DNA of 31,223 bases. It comes from JAJPJX01 sp964568355 (GTDB taxonomy: Bacteria; Acidobacteriota; Terriglobia; Bryobacterales; Bryobacteraceae). Positions 1 to 7,348 of the stretch are shown piece by piece (position 1 is the first letter of the stretch; every line of letters begins with the position of its first letter). A program made the position numbers and the translations under genes. The notes beneath the pieces were generated by a model. The model was not told the DNA's origin, did not search any database, and was given only the letters and a program-made list of their open reading frames with translations. Where the stretch lies: assembly GCA_964568355.1 (NCBI GenBank), contig CAZMRK010000159.1:1-31223 (forward strand), written 5' to 3'.

Positions 1-242
1 GCACGGTTGCGGTCCCCCGGTTGGTGGCCGGTGCCGTGGGCTTGGCAGGCGAGTGGTGGTGGCGGTTGAGCGGACGCCCGGTGATTCTTTCCCGGGAAAA
101 AGTCGCTGAGGCCTGCTATGCTGCTTGGACCTGCGACTCCGGCCGCGCGCGGCGGGAGTTGGGCTTTGAGACAAAGTATTCACTACGGGACGGGATGGCG
201 GAAACACTGGCATGGTACCGGGAGGCTGGTTGGCTGAAGTGA
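1..242 (+). CDS. NAD-dependent epimerase/reductase, C-terminal part (ceramide reductase candidate)
   Basis: Only the last ~80 codons are present; the reading frame is open to the left edge and ends with TGA at 240-242. The tail has a run RARRELGF, then a Y-S-L-x-x-G motif and ETLAWYREAGWL. This is the usual ending of extended short-chain dehydrogenases of the NAD-dependent epimerase/dehydratase family. The Rossmann fold and the catalytic YxxxK lie upstream of the window, so activity cannot be judged. The stop overlaps the start of the PAP2 gene by one base (TGATG), and the next two genes are acyltransferase and serine-palmitoyltransferase types. In Caulobacter an epimerase-family protein (CerR) reduces 3-ketoceramide and lies near spt, so the same role is inferred here from context. 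A generic steroid or sugar epimerase remains possible. Confidence 0.7.
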   Translation, partial: TVAVPRLVAGAVGLAGEWWWRLSGRPVILSREKVAEACYAAWTCDSGRARRELGFETKYSLRDGMAETLAWYREAGWLK

Positions 243-1153
243 TGCAGGTCAGTCCGGAGAAGGCGCAAAGCGCCGATGCGCTGGCCCTCTCTGGCTGGTG
301 GCCTGTGGACCGGGTGATTTTGCCTTACCTGGCATTGACCGGACTCCTGATCCTCGCTTATCTCCCGCGCATCCCCGAGGCTCCTACCCTCCTTGCCTTG
401 CATCTCGCTGGGATCCTGCTGGTGATGGCCTCCATGCGCTACCCCGGACGCGTCAGTTGGGTCTTCCGGCACTGGTATCCCCTTCCATATGTAGCCTCTT
501 GCTACAAGGAAATGGCCATTTTGATCCCCCCGATCCGCGGCGCCGGCATGGACCGCCAACTAGCCAATTGGGACTATCGGATCTGGGGTGTACATCCCAC
601 CGTTTGGCTGGAGCGCTGGCAGGTCCCCGCCCTTACTGAGTTCCTCCAGATCATCTATTCGATTTTCGTGCCGATGGTCTTGCTGGTGGCCTATCTCATC
701 TGGAAGCAGCGGCGCTATCTGGAGTTTCGATATTACGCTTTTTTAATCGCAATGGGGTTTCTTGCGTCCTATGTCGGTTATTTCCTGGTTCCGGTCCGCG
801 GACCAAGATTCCTGCTGCACGCCCTGCAACACACTACCCTCCAGGGATTATGGCTGTTTCAGTGCCTTCAAGGTGCCCTCGACAAGCTCGAATCGGCCCA
901 CTACGATTGCTTCCCGAGCGGACATACCGAGCTGACCGTACTGGCCTGCTGGGGTAGCCGGCAGATCTCCAACCGGCTGTTCTGGGCATATTTGTGCTAC
1001 ACCTTATGCATCATTTTTGCTACAGTTTATCTTCGATACCATTACACGATCGATGTATTGGCTGGGCTGGTCCTGGCTTTCGCGTTGCTGATCGCGTCGC
1101 CGTATCTGTATCAATTCTGGCAACAAAGGGGCAGTAGGCTTGGGAGGAGTTGA
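242..1153 (+). CDS. PAP2-family integral membrane lipid phosphatase/phosphotransferase
   Basis: I chose ATG 242 because it overlaps the preceding TGA (translational coupling); an in-frame ATG at 212 would lie inside the upstream gene. The 303-residue product has about six hydrophobic segments. The PAP2 active-site motifs are in order: VPVRGPR near residues 184-189, CFPSGHT at 223-229 with catalytic His228, and LRYHYTIDV near 264-272 with His267 and Asp271. The HYTIDV form and the overall layout resemble the PAP2_3 group, which contains inositol-phosphorylceramide synthase and sphingomyelin synthase-like phosphotransferases as well as simple phosphatases. Its position between a reductase and a GNAT/Spt pair points to a lipid substrate, perhaps a ceramide headgroup step. 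Fold and family are clear; the substrate is inference. Confidence 0.85.
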   Translation: MQVSPEKAQSADALALSGWWPVDRVILPYLALTGLLILAYLPRIPEAPTLLALHLAGILLVMASMRYPGRVSWVFRHWYPLPYVASCYKEMAILIPPIRGAGMDRQLANWDYRIWGVHPTVWLERWQVPALTEFLQIIYSIFVPMVLLVAYLIWKQRRYLEFRYYAFLIAMGFLASYVGYFLVPVRGPRFLLHALQHTTLQGLWLFQCLQGALDKLESAHYDCFPSGHTELTVLACWGSRQISNRLFWAYLCYTLCIIFATVYLRYHYTIDVLAGLVLAFALLIASPYLYQFWQQRGSRLGRS

Positions 1154-2255
1154 AGTTGTTCGGGTTGAAGATACACACACGCTGAGGCAATTCGTGGATC
1201 TCCCCTATTCGCTGTATCAGACTGACCCGTATTGGGTGCCGCCCCTACGAATCGCGCAGAAGCAGCTATTGAATCAGCGCAAGCACCCGTTCTACGCGCA
1301 CGCCGAAATGCAGTGTTTTCTGGCGCGCCGGAATGGCTCCGTGGCGGGGCGCATCGCTGCCATCATAGACCGCAACTACAACCAGTTTCAGAAAGAAGAA
1401 AGTGGTTCTTTTGGTTTCTTTGAGTCCGTCAACGACTCCCAGGTGGCTGGCGCGCTGCTGGAGTCGATGCGGACATGGCTGCGCGAACGGGGAGCCAGAG
1501 TCATTCGGGGCCCCTTCAATCCCTCCACGAATTATGAATGTGGGATGCTGGTGGACGGCTTTGAGACCCAGCCGTATATCATGATGCCCCACAACCCACC
1601 CTATTATCGGGGTCTCATGGAACAGGCGGGCCTGCGCAAGGCCAAAGACCTGTGGGCCTATGTCAGCAAGGTGTCGGCGGTAGGAGCGGAGAAGGTGGAC
1701 CGGGTGGCCGGCAAAGTGCTCGATGCCAATTGCGTCCGGATACGTCCCATTCGGATGAAGGCTTTTCAGGAAGATGTGGAACGGGTATGGCAGGTCTATA
1801 ACGCCGCCTGGGAACGGAACTGGGGATTTGTTCCCATGACTCGCGACGAGTTCCTGCATGAGGCTGCGGAGATGAAGCAGATCCTGGTCCCGGATTTCGT
1901 GCTGCTCGGCGAAGTCGGAGACCGGGTCGTCGGATTCGCCCTGGCCCTCCCGGACATTAACATTGCATTAAAACACGCAGGGGGACGGCTGTTTCCGTTA
2001 GGGTTACCTAAGATCCTCTATTATCAGCGGAAGATCCGGCGCCTCAGAGTGTTGGCCCTTGGGGTAGTGGAGGAATTCCGGACTGCGGGCGTGGCGGCTG
2101 CTTTCTATTCCACCCTGATCCGGAACGCACGGCGGCTAGGCTATGAGGAGAGCGAGATGTCATGGATACTGGAGGATAACGCGCTCATGAACCGTTCGCT
2201 CGAGGTCATGGGTGCCCGGAAGTATAAGACGTATCGTATATACGAATGGAATTAA
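1140..2255 (+). CDS. GNAT-fold acyltransferase, bacterial ceramide synthase candidate
   Basis: The gene overlaps the PAP2 gene by 14 bases. TTG 1140 is the only usable early start in frame and has AAAGGGG about 10 bases upstream. The 371-residue product belongs to a family of large proteins usually annotated GNAT acetyltransferase or hypothetical. It has an N-terminal YRxDPxWVPPL-like segment (residues ~25-40), a central NPSTNYECGMLVDGF and IMMPHNPPYY region (~126-155), and a C-terminal GNAT-like half (RVLALGVVEEFRTAG, then SWILEDNALMNRSLEVMGA). Members sit beside serine palmitoyltransferase in many bacteria, and the Caulobacter bacterial ceramide synthase is a GNAT-superfamily acyltransferase of this kind. 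The likely role is N-acylation of the 3-ketosphinganine made by the next gene. This is family plus context, not proof of substrate. Confidence 0.75.
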   Translation: MGGVEVVRVEDTHTLRQFVDLPYSLYQTDPYWVPPLRIAQKQLLNQRKHPFYAHAEMQCFLARRNGSVAGRIAAIIDRNYNQFQKEESGSFGFFESVNDSQVAGALLESMRTWLRERGARVIRGPFNPSTNYECGMLVDGFETQPYIMMPHNPPYYRGLMEQAGLRKAKDLWAYVSKVSAVGAEKVDRVAGKVLDANCVRIRPIRMKAFQEDVERVWQVYNAAWERNWGFVPMTRDEFLHEAAEMKQILVPDFVLLGEVGDRVVGFALALPDINIALKHAGGRLFPLGLPKILYYQRKIRRLRVLALGVVEEFRTAGVAAAFYSTLIRNARRLGYEESEMSWILEDNALMNRSLEVMGARKYKTYRIYEWN

Positions 2256-3502
2256 GAAAGATGCGCAGCCTACCGACCAGCGTGGCGCCGGGCCAGAAGC
2301 GAGCCGGCGTATCCAACGACCTTTTTGATAAGTGCCGCAATTTTACCCGTCCGGGCGATCTGCAGGCCGCCGGGCTCTACATGTACTTCGAAATCTTCAG
2401 TGACCGGGAGGGCTGCGGTCCCGGCGAAGTACGCATGGGAGATCGCAAGGTGCTCATGTTCGGGTCGAACGATTACCTGGGCTTGATTACCCATCCCAAA
2501 GTGAAGGAGGCTGCCGTGCATGCGCTGCGCCAGTACGGCACCGGCTGCAGCGGGTCGCGCCTCCTGAATGGAACGCTGGATTTGCATGTGAAGCTGGAGC
2601 ATGACCTGGCAGCCCTGGTTCACAAGGAAGCCGCCATCATCTTCGGTACCGGATTTCAGGCCAACTACGCGGCCCTTTCCGCCTTGGCGGAAAAGGGCGA
2701 TGTGATGATCTGCGATCACAACTTGCATGCCAGCCTGGTGGAGGGCGCCTTGCGGTCGGCGGCGCGCACCGTCCGGTTCCGCCATAACGATCTGGATCAC
2801 CTCGAGCGCTGCCTGGAGAACTGTCCTCCCGAGGAGCGCATTCTGATCGTTTCCGAAGGCGTCTTCAGCATGGAAGGCGACATCGCCGACTTACCTGGAA
2901 CGCTTCGCCTGGCCAAGCCCTATGGAGCGCGCATCTATGTCGATGAAGCGCACGGGCTCGGCGTCTTGGGGCCGACCGGCGCCGGAGCGGCGGAACATCT
3001 CGGCGTGCTGGACGACGTCGACATCATCATGGGCACATTCAGTAAGTCGCTGGCGTCGGTAGGCGGCTTTGTCGCCTCGTCTCGTCCGGTGATCGACTAC
3101 CTGAAACACACGGCACGTCCGTTCGTATTCTCGGCTAGTCTTCCAGCCGCATCGGTAGCCGCGGTGAGTGCCGCGCTCGAGATCATGCGCAAGGAGCCGG
3201 AGCGCCGCCGCCACCTGCTGCGCGTGGCCAGCCGGTTGCGCTCGGAACTCCGCTCGCGAGGCTTTTCGGTCCTGGATGGCGAGACCCCCATCGTGCCGGT
3301 CGTCATCGAGAGCGAAATCGATCTCTGCCGCCTCTGTAAAGCCCTGCTCGAAAAAGGCATCTACACCAACCCTGTACTGCGTCCAGCGGCAGCCCAGAAT
3401 CTCCTCCGCATCTCCTGCACCGCGGCGCACACCGACGCGCAGGCAGACCGCCTGGTGACGACACTGGAGAAAGTTACCAAACAACTAAATATCACCCGCT
3501 AA
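2246..3502 (+). CDS. spt: Serine palmitoyltransferase-like alpha-oxoamine synthase (PLP)
   Basis: The 418-residue PLP fold-type I enzyme belongs to the alpha-oxoamine synthase family (SPT, BioF, Kbl). It condenses an amino acid with an acyl-CoA or acyl-ACP. Visible landmarks are FGSNDYLGL (72-80), GSRLLNGT (103-110), the cofactor-stacking His161 in DHNLHASL, the PLP-binding YVDEAHGLGVLG (231-242, Asp233) and the Schiff-base lysine Lys267 in GTFSKSLASVGGF. The GTFSKSLASVGG form is typical of bacterial serine palmitoyltransferases. ATG 2246 overlaps the acyltransferase by 10 bases; ATG 2261, preceded by AAGAAAG, is an equally plausible start five bases after that stop. Last gene of the four-gene operon. 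BioF is less likely because no other biotin gene is near and the neighbours are acyltransferase and lipid enzymes. Confidence 0.85.
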   Translation: MELRKMRSLPTSVAPGQKRAGVSNDLFDKCRNFTRPGDLQAAGLYMYFEIFSDREGCGPGEVRMGDRKVLMFGSNDYLGLITHPKVKEAAVHALRQYGTGCSGSRLLNGTLDLHVKLEHDLAALVHKEAAIIFGTGFQANYAALSALAEKGDVMICDHNLHASLVEGALRSAARTVRFRHNDLDHLERCLENCPPEERILIVSEGVFSMEGDIADLPGTLRLAKPYGARIYVDEAHGLGVLGPTGAGAAEHLGVLDDVDIIMGTFSKSLASVGGFVASSRPVIDYLKHTARPFVFSASLPAASVAAVSAALEIMRKEPERRRHLLRVASRLRSELRSRGFSVLDGETPIVPVVIESEIDLCRLCKALLEKGIYTNPVLRPAAAQNLLRISCTAAHTDAQADRLVTTLEKVTKQLNITR

Positions 3503-3707
3503 CTCCCCCAATGTGGCGCACGTTTCAACGTGCAGCGTCGACTTAAGTCGACGCTCCGCCTGTTATCATCGACTTACTCCAGTTACAACAACTGAAGCAA
3601 GTCGTTCACAGCGGAGCCTTATAGCTGGCCGTGACCGCATCAACCACGCGACCATCCACGTACAGCGTGACCGTCACCGGCAGATCCGTGGTGGGACGGG
3701 AAAGCTG
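3503..3707. other. Intergenic region with tandem palindromes and a possible gene remnant
   Basis: No convincing gene. The left third holds two adjacent perfect hairpins (annotated separately). On the minus strand, a reading frame ending at the TGA complementary to 3606-3608 encodes a tail with LPVTVTLYVDGRVVDAV. It resembles the last strands of a secreted beta-sandwich domain, but it is only about 30 credible residues long and has no start. It may be the stump of a gene cut when the neighbouring glycosidase-like sequence arrived. Confidence 0.35.
3518..3554. repeat. Tandem palindromic repeat pair (REP-like)
   Basis: The first hairpin, 3518-3533, is GCACGTT, TC, AACGTGC. One base later comes the perfect 20-bp palindrome GCGTCGACTTAAGTCGACGC at 3535-3554. 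The two begin 15 bp after the spt stop codon. The arrangement of a TTTC-centred hairpin directly followed by an ACTT-centred one recurs at 13441-13475, so this looks like one member of a dispersed palindromic family. It could also act as a bidirectional terminator or an mRNA 3' stabiliser, although there is no T tract. Confidence 0.7.
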
Positions 3708-4764
3708 ATGGCGGATGGCAAGCGGCGGTTTTTCGTGGGACTGTACGACTTACCGAAGGTCGCGGGTGCGTGGCAGCAAGCTAAGGATGCGGGGATCGAC
3801 CTCGTGCATGTGGCGCCGGATGAGGAGGCATTCGGGCATGCGCGTGAGTACGGACTGCGCACGTGGGTCAGCCTGGGATCGATTTCGGCGAAAAATCGGG
3901 CAGCGGACGAAGCGCGCATTCGGGCAGTAGTGAAACGCTTCCGAAAGGATCCCGCGCTGCTGTTCTGGGAGACTGAAGACGAGCCAGCGTTTGTGTGGAA
4001 GAGCCGGTCGGCCAGGATACCGCCAGAACAGATTATTTCGACACATGATTTTGTACGGCGGCTGGACCCGGCACACCCGCTGTATTTGAATCACGCTCCG
4101 GTCAATCTGGAGAGCACGCTCGAACGATACAATCCGGGCGCCGAGATTGTAGCCGCTGATATTTATCCGGTAGTCCCGCGGGGCATACGAGAAATGTATG
4201 CGCTATGGGAGGATGGGCAGCAGGGCGATCTGCTTAACCAAACGCTCAGCCAGGTGGGGCAATACACGGACAAAATGCGCCGGCCGGGTAGCAACGCCCG
4301 GCCGGGCGGTGTTCATGGTGCTGCAGGCGTTTGCGTGGGAGGACCTGCGCCAGAAGGACCGCGATCCGAAGATGGTGCTGTATCCGGACCGGGAGCAACT
4401 GCGGTCCATGGCATATCAGGCGGTGGTCCACGGAGCCAACGGGCTGTTGTTCTGGGGCTTGGCGAGTATGCCGGAGGGCGCTCCGATCTGGAATGATCTG
4501 TGCGCGGTGACAAAAGAGTTGGCGCAAGTGAAGCCGGAACTCGCCTCGCGCCCTGTAACGCTGCCTTTGCGGATCGAATACAGGGAGACCGGTCACAGTC
4601 TGGACCGAGGGATTGAGTGGACTGCACGGCCTTCGCAAAAGGGAATCCTACTCGTGTGCGTGAATGCCGACTGGTATCCGGTGAAGGCGGTTCTCCATAC
4701 TCCACAGGTGAAAGCGGTGGAGGTGGTTTTCGCTCCCTTTGAGGCGAAGACGATCCGTCTCTAG
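3708..4764 (+). pseudogene. Broken glycoside hydrolase-like TIM-barrel gene (frameshift, no signal peptide)
   Basis: Two overlapping reading frames encode one continuous protein. Frame 3 runs from ATG 3708 to about 4290 (FFVGLYDLPKV, FWETEDEPAFVW, LYLNHAPVNLEST, AADIYPVVPRG). The following frame continues to TAG 4764 (VFMVLQAFAWEDL, GLLFWGLASMPEG). A one-base shift is needed between about 4280 and 4305. The E-D-E-P motif and LLFWG strand recall clan-A type glycoside hydrolases; no exact family is claimed. ATG 3708 opens almost directly into the first barrel strand (ADGKRRFFVGLYDL) with no signal peptide, unlike most such acidobacterial proteins, so the 5' end may also be lost. A 7-bp hairpin covers the shift site. 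A sequencing or assembly error would restore the downstream half. Confidence 0.6.
4282..4303. repeat. GC-rich hairpin at the frameshift site
   Basis: GGCCGGG at 4282-4288 and its exact reverse complement CCCGGCC at 4297-4303 enclose an 8-base loop. It lies exactly where the glycosidase-like frame changes. Such stems promote polymerase slippage as well as sequencing errors. Confidence 0.7.
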
Positions 4765-5078
4765 AGCCTCGTTCGGCGAAGTTCATTGGGAAGCCTTCCT
4801 GCAGTGCCTGGGCACGCGGCTCCTCCGCACCAAGAGGCACTTATTCTCCCGCCAATACCTCATTCTGAGGTGAGACAGTTCGAAGCCTATCCATGCCGGA
4901 TATCGGTTCCCCGCCTTCAAGAATGGAGCCCTTATGGAACCGGTAGCATCTGCCGATAAGAGTCAGTGATGACGGTGTTGCATCATGCTCTCCCGGTGGC
5001 GATCCCACCGTGGTGGAACTGCTCTTCTGGCCGTTATCTCACGGGCTAGCAATTGAAGTACTAAGAAATCGGGAAAAG
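4765..5078. other. Intergenic region upstream of the porin gene
   Basis: No gene is seen in these 314 bases. Two perfect hairpins are present: ACCTCA-TTC-TGAGGT at 4857-4871 and CGGTGG-CGATC-CCACCG at 4994-5010. The second is about 70 bases upstream of the porin start. Neither is followed by a T tract, so they read better as leader or operator structures than as intrinsic terminators. No convincing -35/-10 pair was identified. Confidence 0.5.
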
Positions 5079-6179
5079 ATGTCCAGGCCCCTTCTCTATC
5101 ATGCTCTACTCTGCACGGTCGCGACTGCTCTGGTGCTCGCGTTCGTTTCTGCGCCAGCCTCGGCTCAGATCGTCATAAAGGGCGAGGATGTTACCTTGCG
5201 GCTCGGTATTCAGGGGCAAGTCTGGGCGGATTGGACACAAGACTCTTCCCTGGGCCCCCAGGGATACCAGCAGAATCTCTATCTTCGCCGCATGCGCCTG
5301 ATGGCCAGCGGCGAAATCGGGAAGGACGTCAGCTTCTTTATCGAAACAGATTCACCCAATCTCGGGAAGACTCCAAAATCTGCCGCTGCGGGTTTCATGT
5401 TGCAGGATGCGTTTCTGGAGTGGAAGCCGACCAATGCCGTACGGATTGACGGAGGCTTGTTTCTGGTGCCGCTTTCGCGCAACGCGCTGCAATCCACGCT
5501 GAGTTACTACACCCTGGACCTCAGCTCCTTGGCTACAGTCAACAATGCTGCCACTCAGTCTGCAGGGCTGCGCGATTTAGGGTTTCAGGCTAGAGGTTTC
5601 TTTCTGAACGACCGGCTCCAGTATCGCGTGGGGGTATTTCAGGGCCAGCGCGATACGAATGCGCGGAATTCCCTACGTACGGCTGCCTACTTGCAATACG
5701 ACTTCTTTGAGACGGAGACGGGCTACGTCTTTACCGGTACCGCGCTAGGCAAAAAGAAAATCCTGGCGGTCGATGTTGGAGCGGACAAGCAGGGAAGCTA
5801 CCGAGGGCTTTCTGCCAATGTGGCGCTCGATCTGCCGGTGAACAGAGGAGACGAGATTGGTGGACAATTCCAGTACTTCCACTACGACGGTCGGAGGAAG
5901 TTTGCCGCGATTGCCAACCAAAACGATTGGTTCGTGGAAGGCGCCTACTACATTCACCGAGCGAAAACGCAGCCTTTTTTCAAATTAGAATCGCAGCAGT
6001 TTGTAACGGCTGCTGACGCGATCAGGAATCTCCATCGTGTCGGCACCGGGGTGAACTACTACGTGCATGGTCAGAACCTCAAATGGACGCTTCAGTATTG
6101 CCGGCTGCTGCCACAACACGAGTCGACACTCCAAGCCGGCAATGAAATCACGATGCAGCTTCAACTCCTCTATTTTTAG
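5079..6179 (+). CDS. Outer-membrane porin (phosphate-selective porin O/P-like)
   Basis: The 366-residue product starts at ATG 5079 (GGGA four bases upstream). From there a clean signal peptide is formed, with a hydrophobic run LLCTVATALVLAFVSA and cleavage after APASA near residue 29. A longer frame from GTG 5010 would bury this signal and is rejected. The mature part alternates polar and aromatic residues as in a beta-barrel, including LRLGIQGQVWADW, LYLRRMRLMASGEIGKD and FFIETDSP. It ends in LQLLYF, a terminal Phe that fits the Bam recognition signal of outer-membrane proteins. The LYLRRMRLM-G pattern is typical of the phosphate-selective porin O/P family, which is anion selective in Pseudomonas. 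Substrate here is unknown. It is monocistronic and convergent with the VWA gene. Confidence 0.8.
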   Translation: MSRPLLYHALLCTVATALVLAFVSAPASAQIVIKGEDVTLRLGIQGQVWADWTQDSSLGPQGYQQNLYLRRMRLMASGEIGKDVSFFIETDSPNLGKTPKSAAAGFMLQDAFLEWKPTNAVRIDGGLFLVPLSRNALQSTLSYYTLDLSSLATVNNAATQSAGLRDLGFQARGFFLNDRLQYRVGVFQGQRDTNARNSLRTAAYLQYDFFETETGYVFTGTALGKKKILAVDVGADKQGSYRGLSANVALDLPVNRGDEIGGQFQYFHYDGRRKFAAIANQNDWFVEGAYYIHRAKTQPFFKLESQQFVTAADAIRNLHRVGTGVNYYVHGQNLKWTLQYCRLLPQHESTLQAGNEITMQLQLLYF

Positions 6180-6200
6180 TTCTGCATAACCAGCCGCTTG

Positions 6201-7157
6201 TTATTGCGCTCGTGCGTAGTACCCGGGTCTCGAGAAGACGAGGAGACGCGGCTTTTGGACCAGCTTTACTCGTATTCGATGATATTTGCCGTCTCGTCCG
6301 GTTCCGGACGGGTGAAAACCCAGGACGTACTGGTTCCGCAGTTGAAGACCGATGCTTTCTGCAATCCTTGGCAGCTCGTTCGAGTTTCGAACGGAAAAGT
6401 GGCAACCTCCCGTGTCGCCAGCGAGTTCGGCAAGAAGGCGGAGGGCCCCTGGTTCTTCTTCCGGAAGCATGACGTCTCGTTCGCCAATGGCGACCGTGTA
6501 AATCCGAACGTCGGATTCACGCACCAGACTTCGAACCTCCGCTTCACTATAGCGGCTGTGGTTGTCCGCGCCATCGGAAATCACCAGCAGCGCCCGGCGA
6601 GTATTCTGCGCTCGTTTCATATAGGAAAGCGCCATGTGTACGGCATCCAGCAGGGCGGTCCTACCCTCGGACTGCGTGGAAATCAGACGGTTCTGAATGA
6701 TCTCGGGAGCGTTTGTAAATGGCACGGAAAGATAGGGGCGGTCGTTGAAATCGACCAGAAAGAACTCGTCCTCGGGGTTGGCAGTCTGGAAAAATTCGGC
6801 AACTGCTTGGCGGGACTTAAGCAACTCCTCACCCACACTGCGGCTGCGGTCGAATACCAGTCCGACCGATGCTGGGGCGTCCTCCATCGAAAAGTGAACC
6901 ACGTCCTGCTCGGTCTGATTTTCGAATATCCGGAATGCTTCCTTTCCCAATCCGGTGACGGATTGGTTCTTGACGTCCGTGACGGTAACCGGAATGAGCA
7001 CGAGGTTGGAATCAATGCGGAGAGTGGACCCGGGGCTGGCATGAGGCGACAGTCGTGGTTTGATCGACACCTTCGTTTCGGCTGCCAGGAAGGCAGGGAG
7101 AACAGCCATCAGCACCACGTGGACATACGTCCATCCGGATCCCCTCAACCAAAACAC
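6201..7157 (-). CDS. VWFA-related acidobacterial domain protein
   Basis: The 318-residue product starts at GTG 7157, with GAAAGGTAG about 8 bases upstream. A hydrophobic N-terminus (HVVLMAVLPAFLAA) looks like a signal sequence or anchor. Next is the short beta domain usual in this family (LRIDSNLVLIPVTVTD, then FRIFENQTEQDVVHF) and then a von Willebrand type A domain from about residue 97. The metal-ion-dependent adhesion site is complete: DRSRS (Asp103, Ser105, Ser107), Thr167 in GRTALLDAV and Asp195 in VISDGAD. This composition matches the VWFA-related family that is strongly expanded in Acidobacteriota, whose members are extracytoplasmic and of unknown partner. It stands alone between a convergent porin and the PIG-L gene. 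Confidence 0.85.
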   Translation of the reverse strand: MFWLRGSGWTYVHVVLMAVLPAFLAAETKVSIKPRLSPHASPGSTLRIDSNLVLIPVTVTDVKNQSVTGLGKEAFRIFENQTEQDVVHFSMEDAPASVGLVFDRSRSVGEELLKSRQAVAEFFQTANPEDEFFLVDFNDRPYLSVPFTNAPEIIQNRLISTQSEGRTALLDAVHMALSYMKRAQNTRRALLVISDGADNHSRYSEAEVRSLVRESDVRIYTVAIGERDVMLPEEEPGALRLLAELAGDTGGCHFSVRNSNELPRIAESIGLQLRNQYVLGFHPSGTGRDGKYHRIRVKLVQKPRLLVFSRPGYYARAQ

Positions 7158-7348
7158 AGTCAGCTACCTTTCTCATTTCGCGTCGCAGGGCCGCCATTCA
7201 TGAGGCGCGCTGCGATGCGCAACTCCATTATCACGCTCCGACCCAGAGACAAGATGCATGTTGCCGGATTGAGAGTACTGGTATCCGGAACAGGGCCTAT
7301 CCCTCCGCAGGTGATATACGAGCGCGTGGAGAAGTAGTTAGCGTCAGT
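7158..7348. other. Intergenic region between two minus-strand genes
   Basis: No gene is supported in these 191 bases. A short plus-strand frame here has no family resemblance or ribosome binding site. On the minus strand a GATAAT sits upstream of the VWA gene, but the nearest -35-like TTGTCT is only 14 bases away, so no promoter is claimed. Confidence 0.4.

Noticed and set aside
4198..4300. Independent start for the downstream half of the broken glycosidase at ATG 4198
   Set aside because: The codons from 4198 to about 4290 in that frame have no family resemblance, while the other frame is continuous with the protein there; a frameshift explains the data better than two genes.
4270..4310. 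Programmed ribosomal frameshift
   Set aside because: No slippery heptamer or phased internal Shine-Dalgarno is visible at the shift, and the gene also seems to lack its 5' signal; a mutation or error is simpler.
5010..5078. Upstream extension of the porin frame from GTG 5010
   Set aside because: It would place 23 residues before a well formed signal peptide and lies over a hairpin; ATG 5079 has a ribosome site.
6198..7337. 379-codon plus-strand frame across the VWA gene
   Set aside because: It is antisense to a VWA gene with a complete MIDAS motif and shows no domain; a high-GC shadow.
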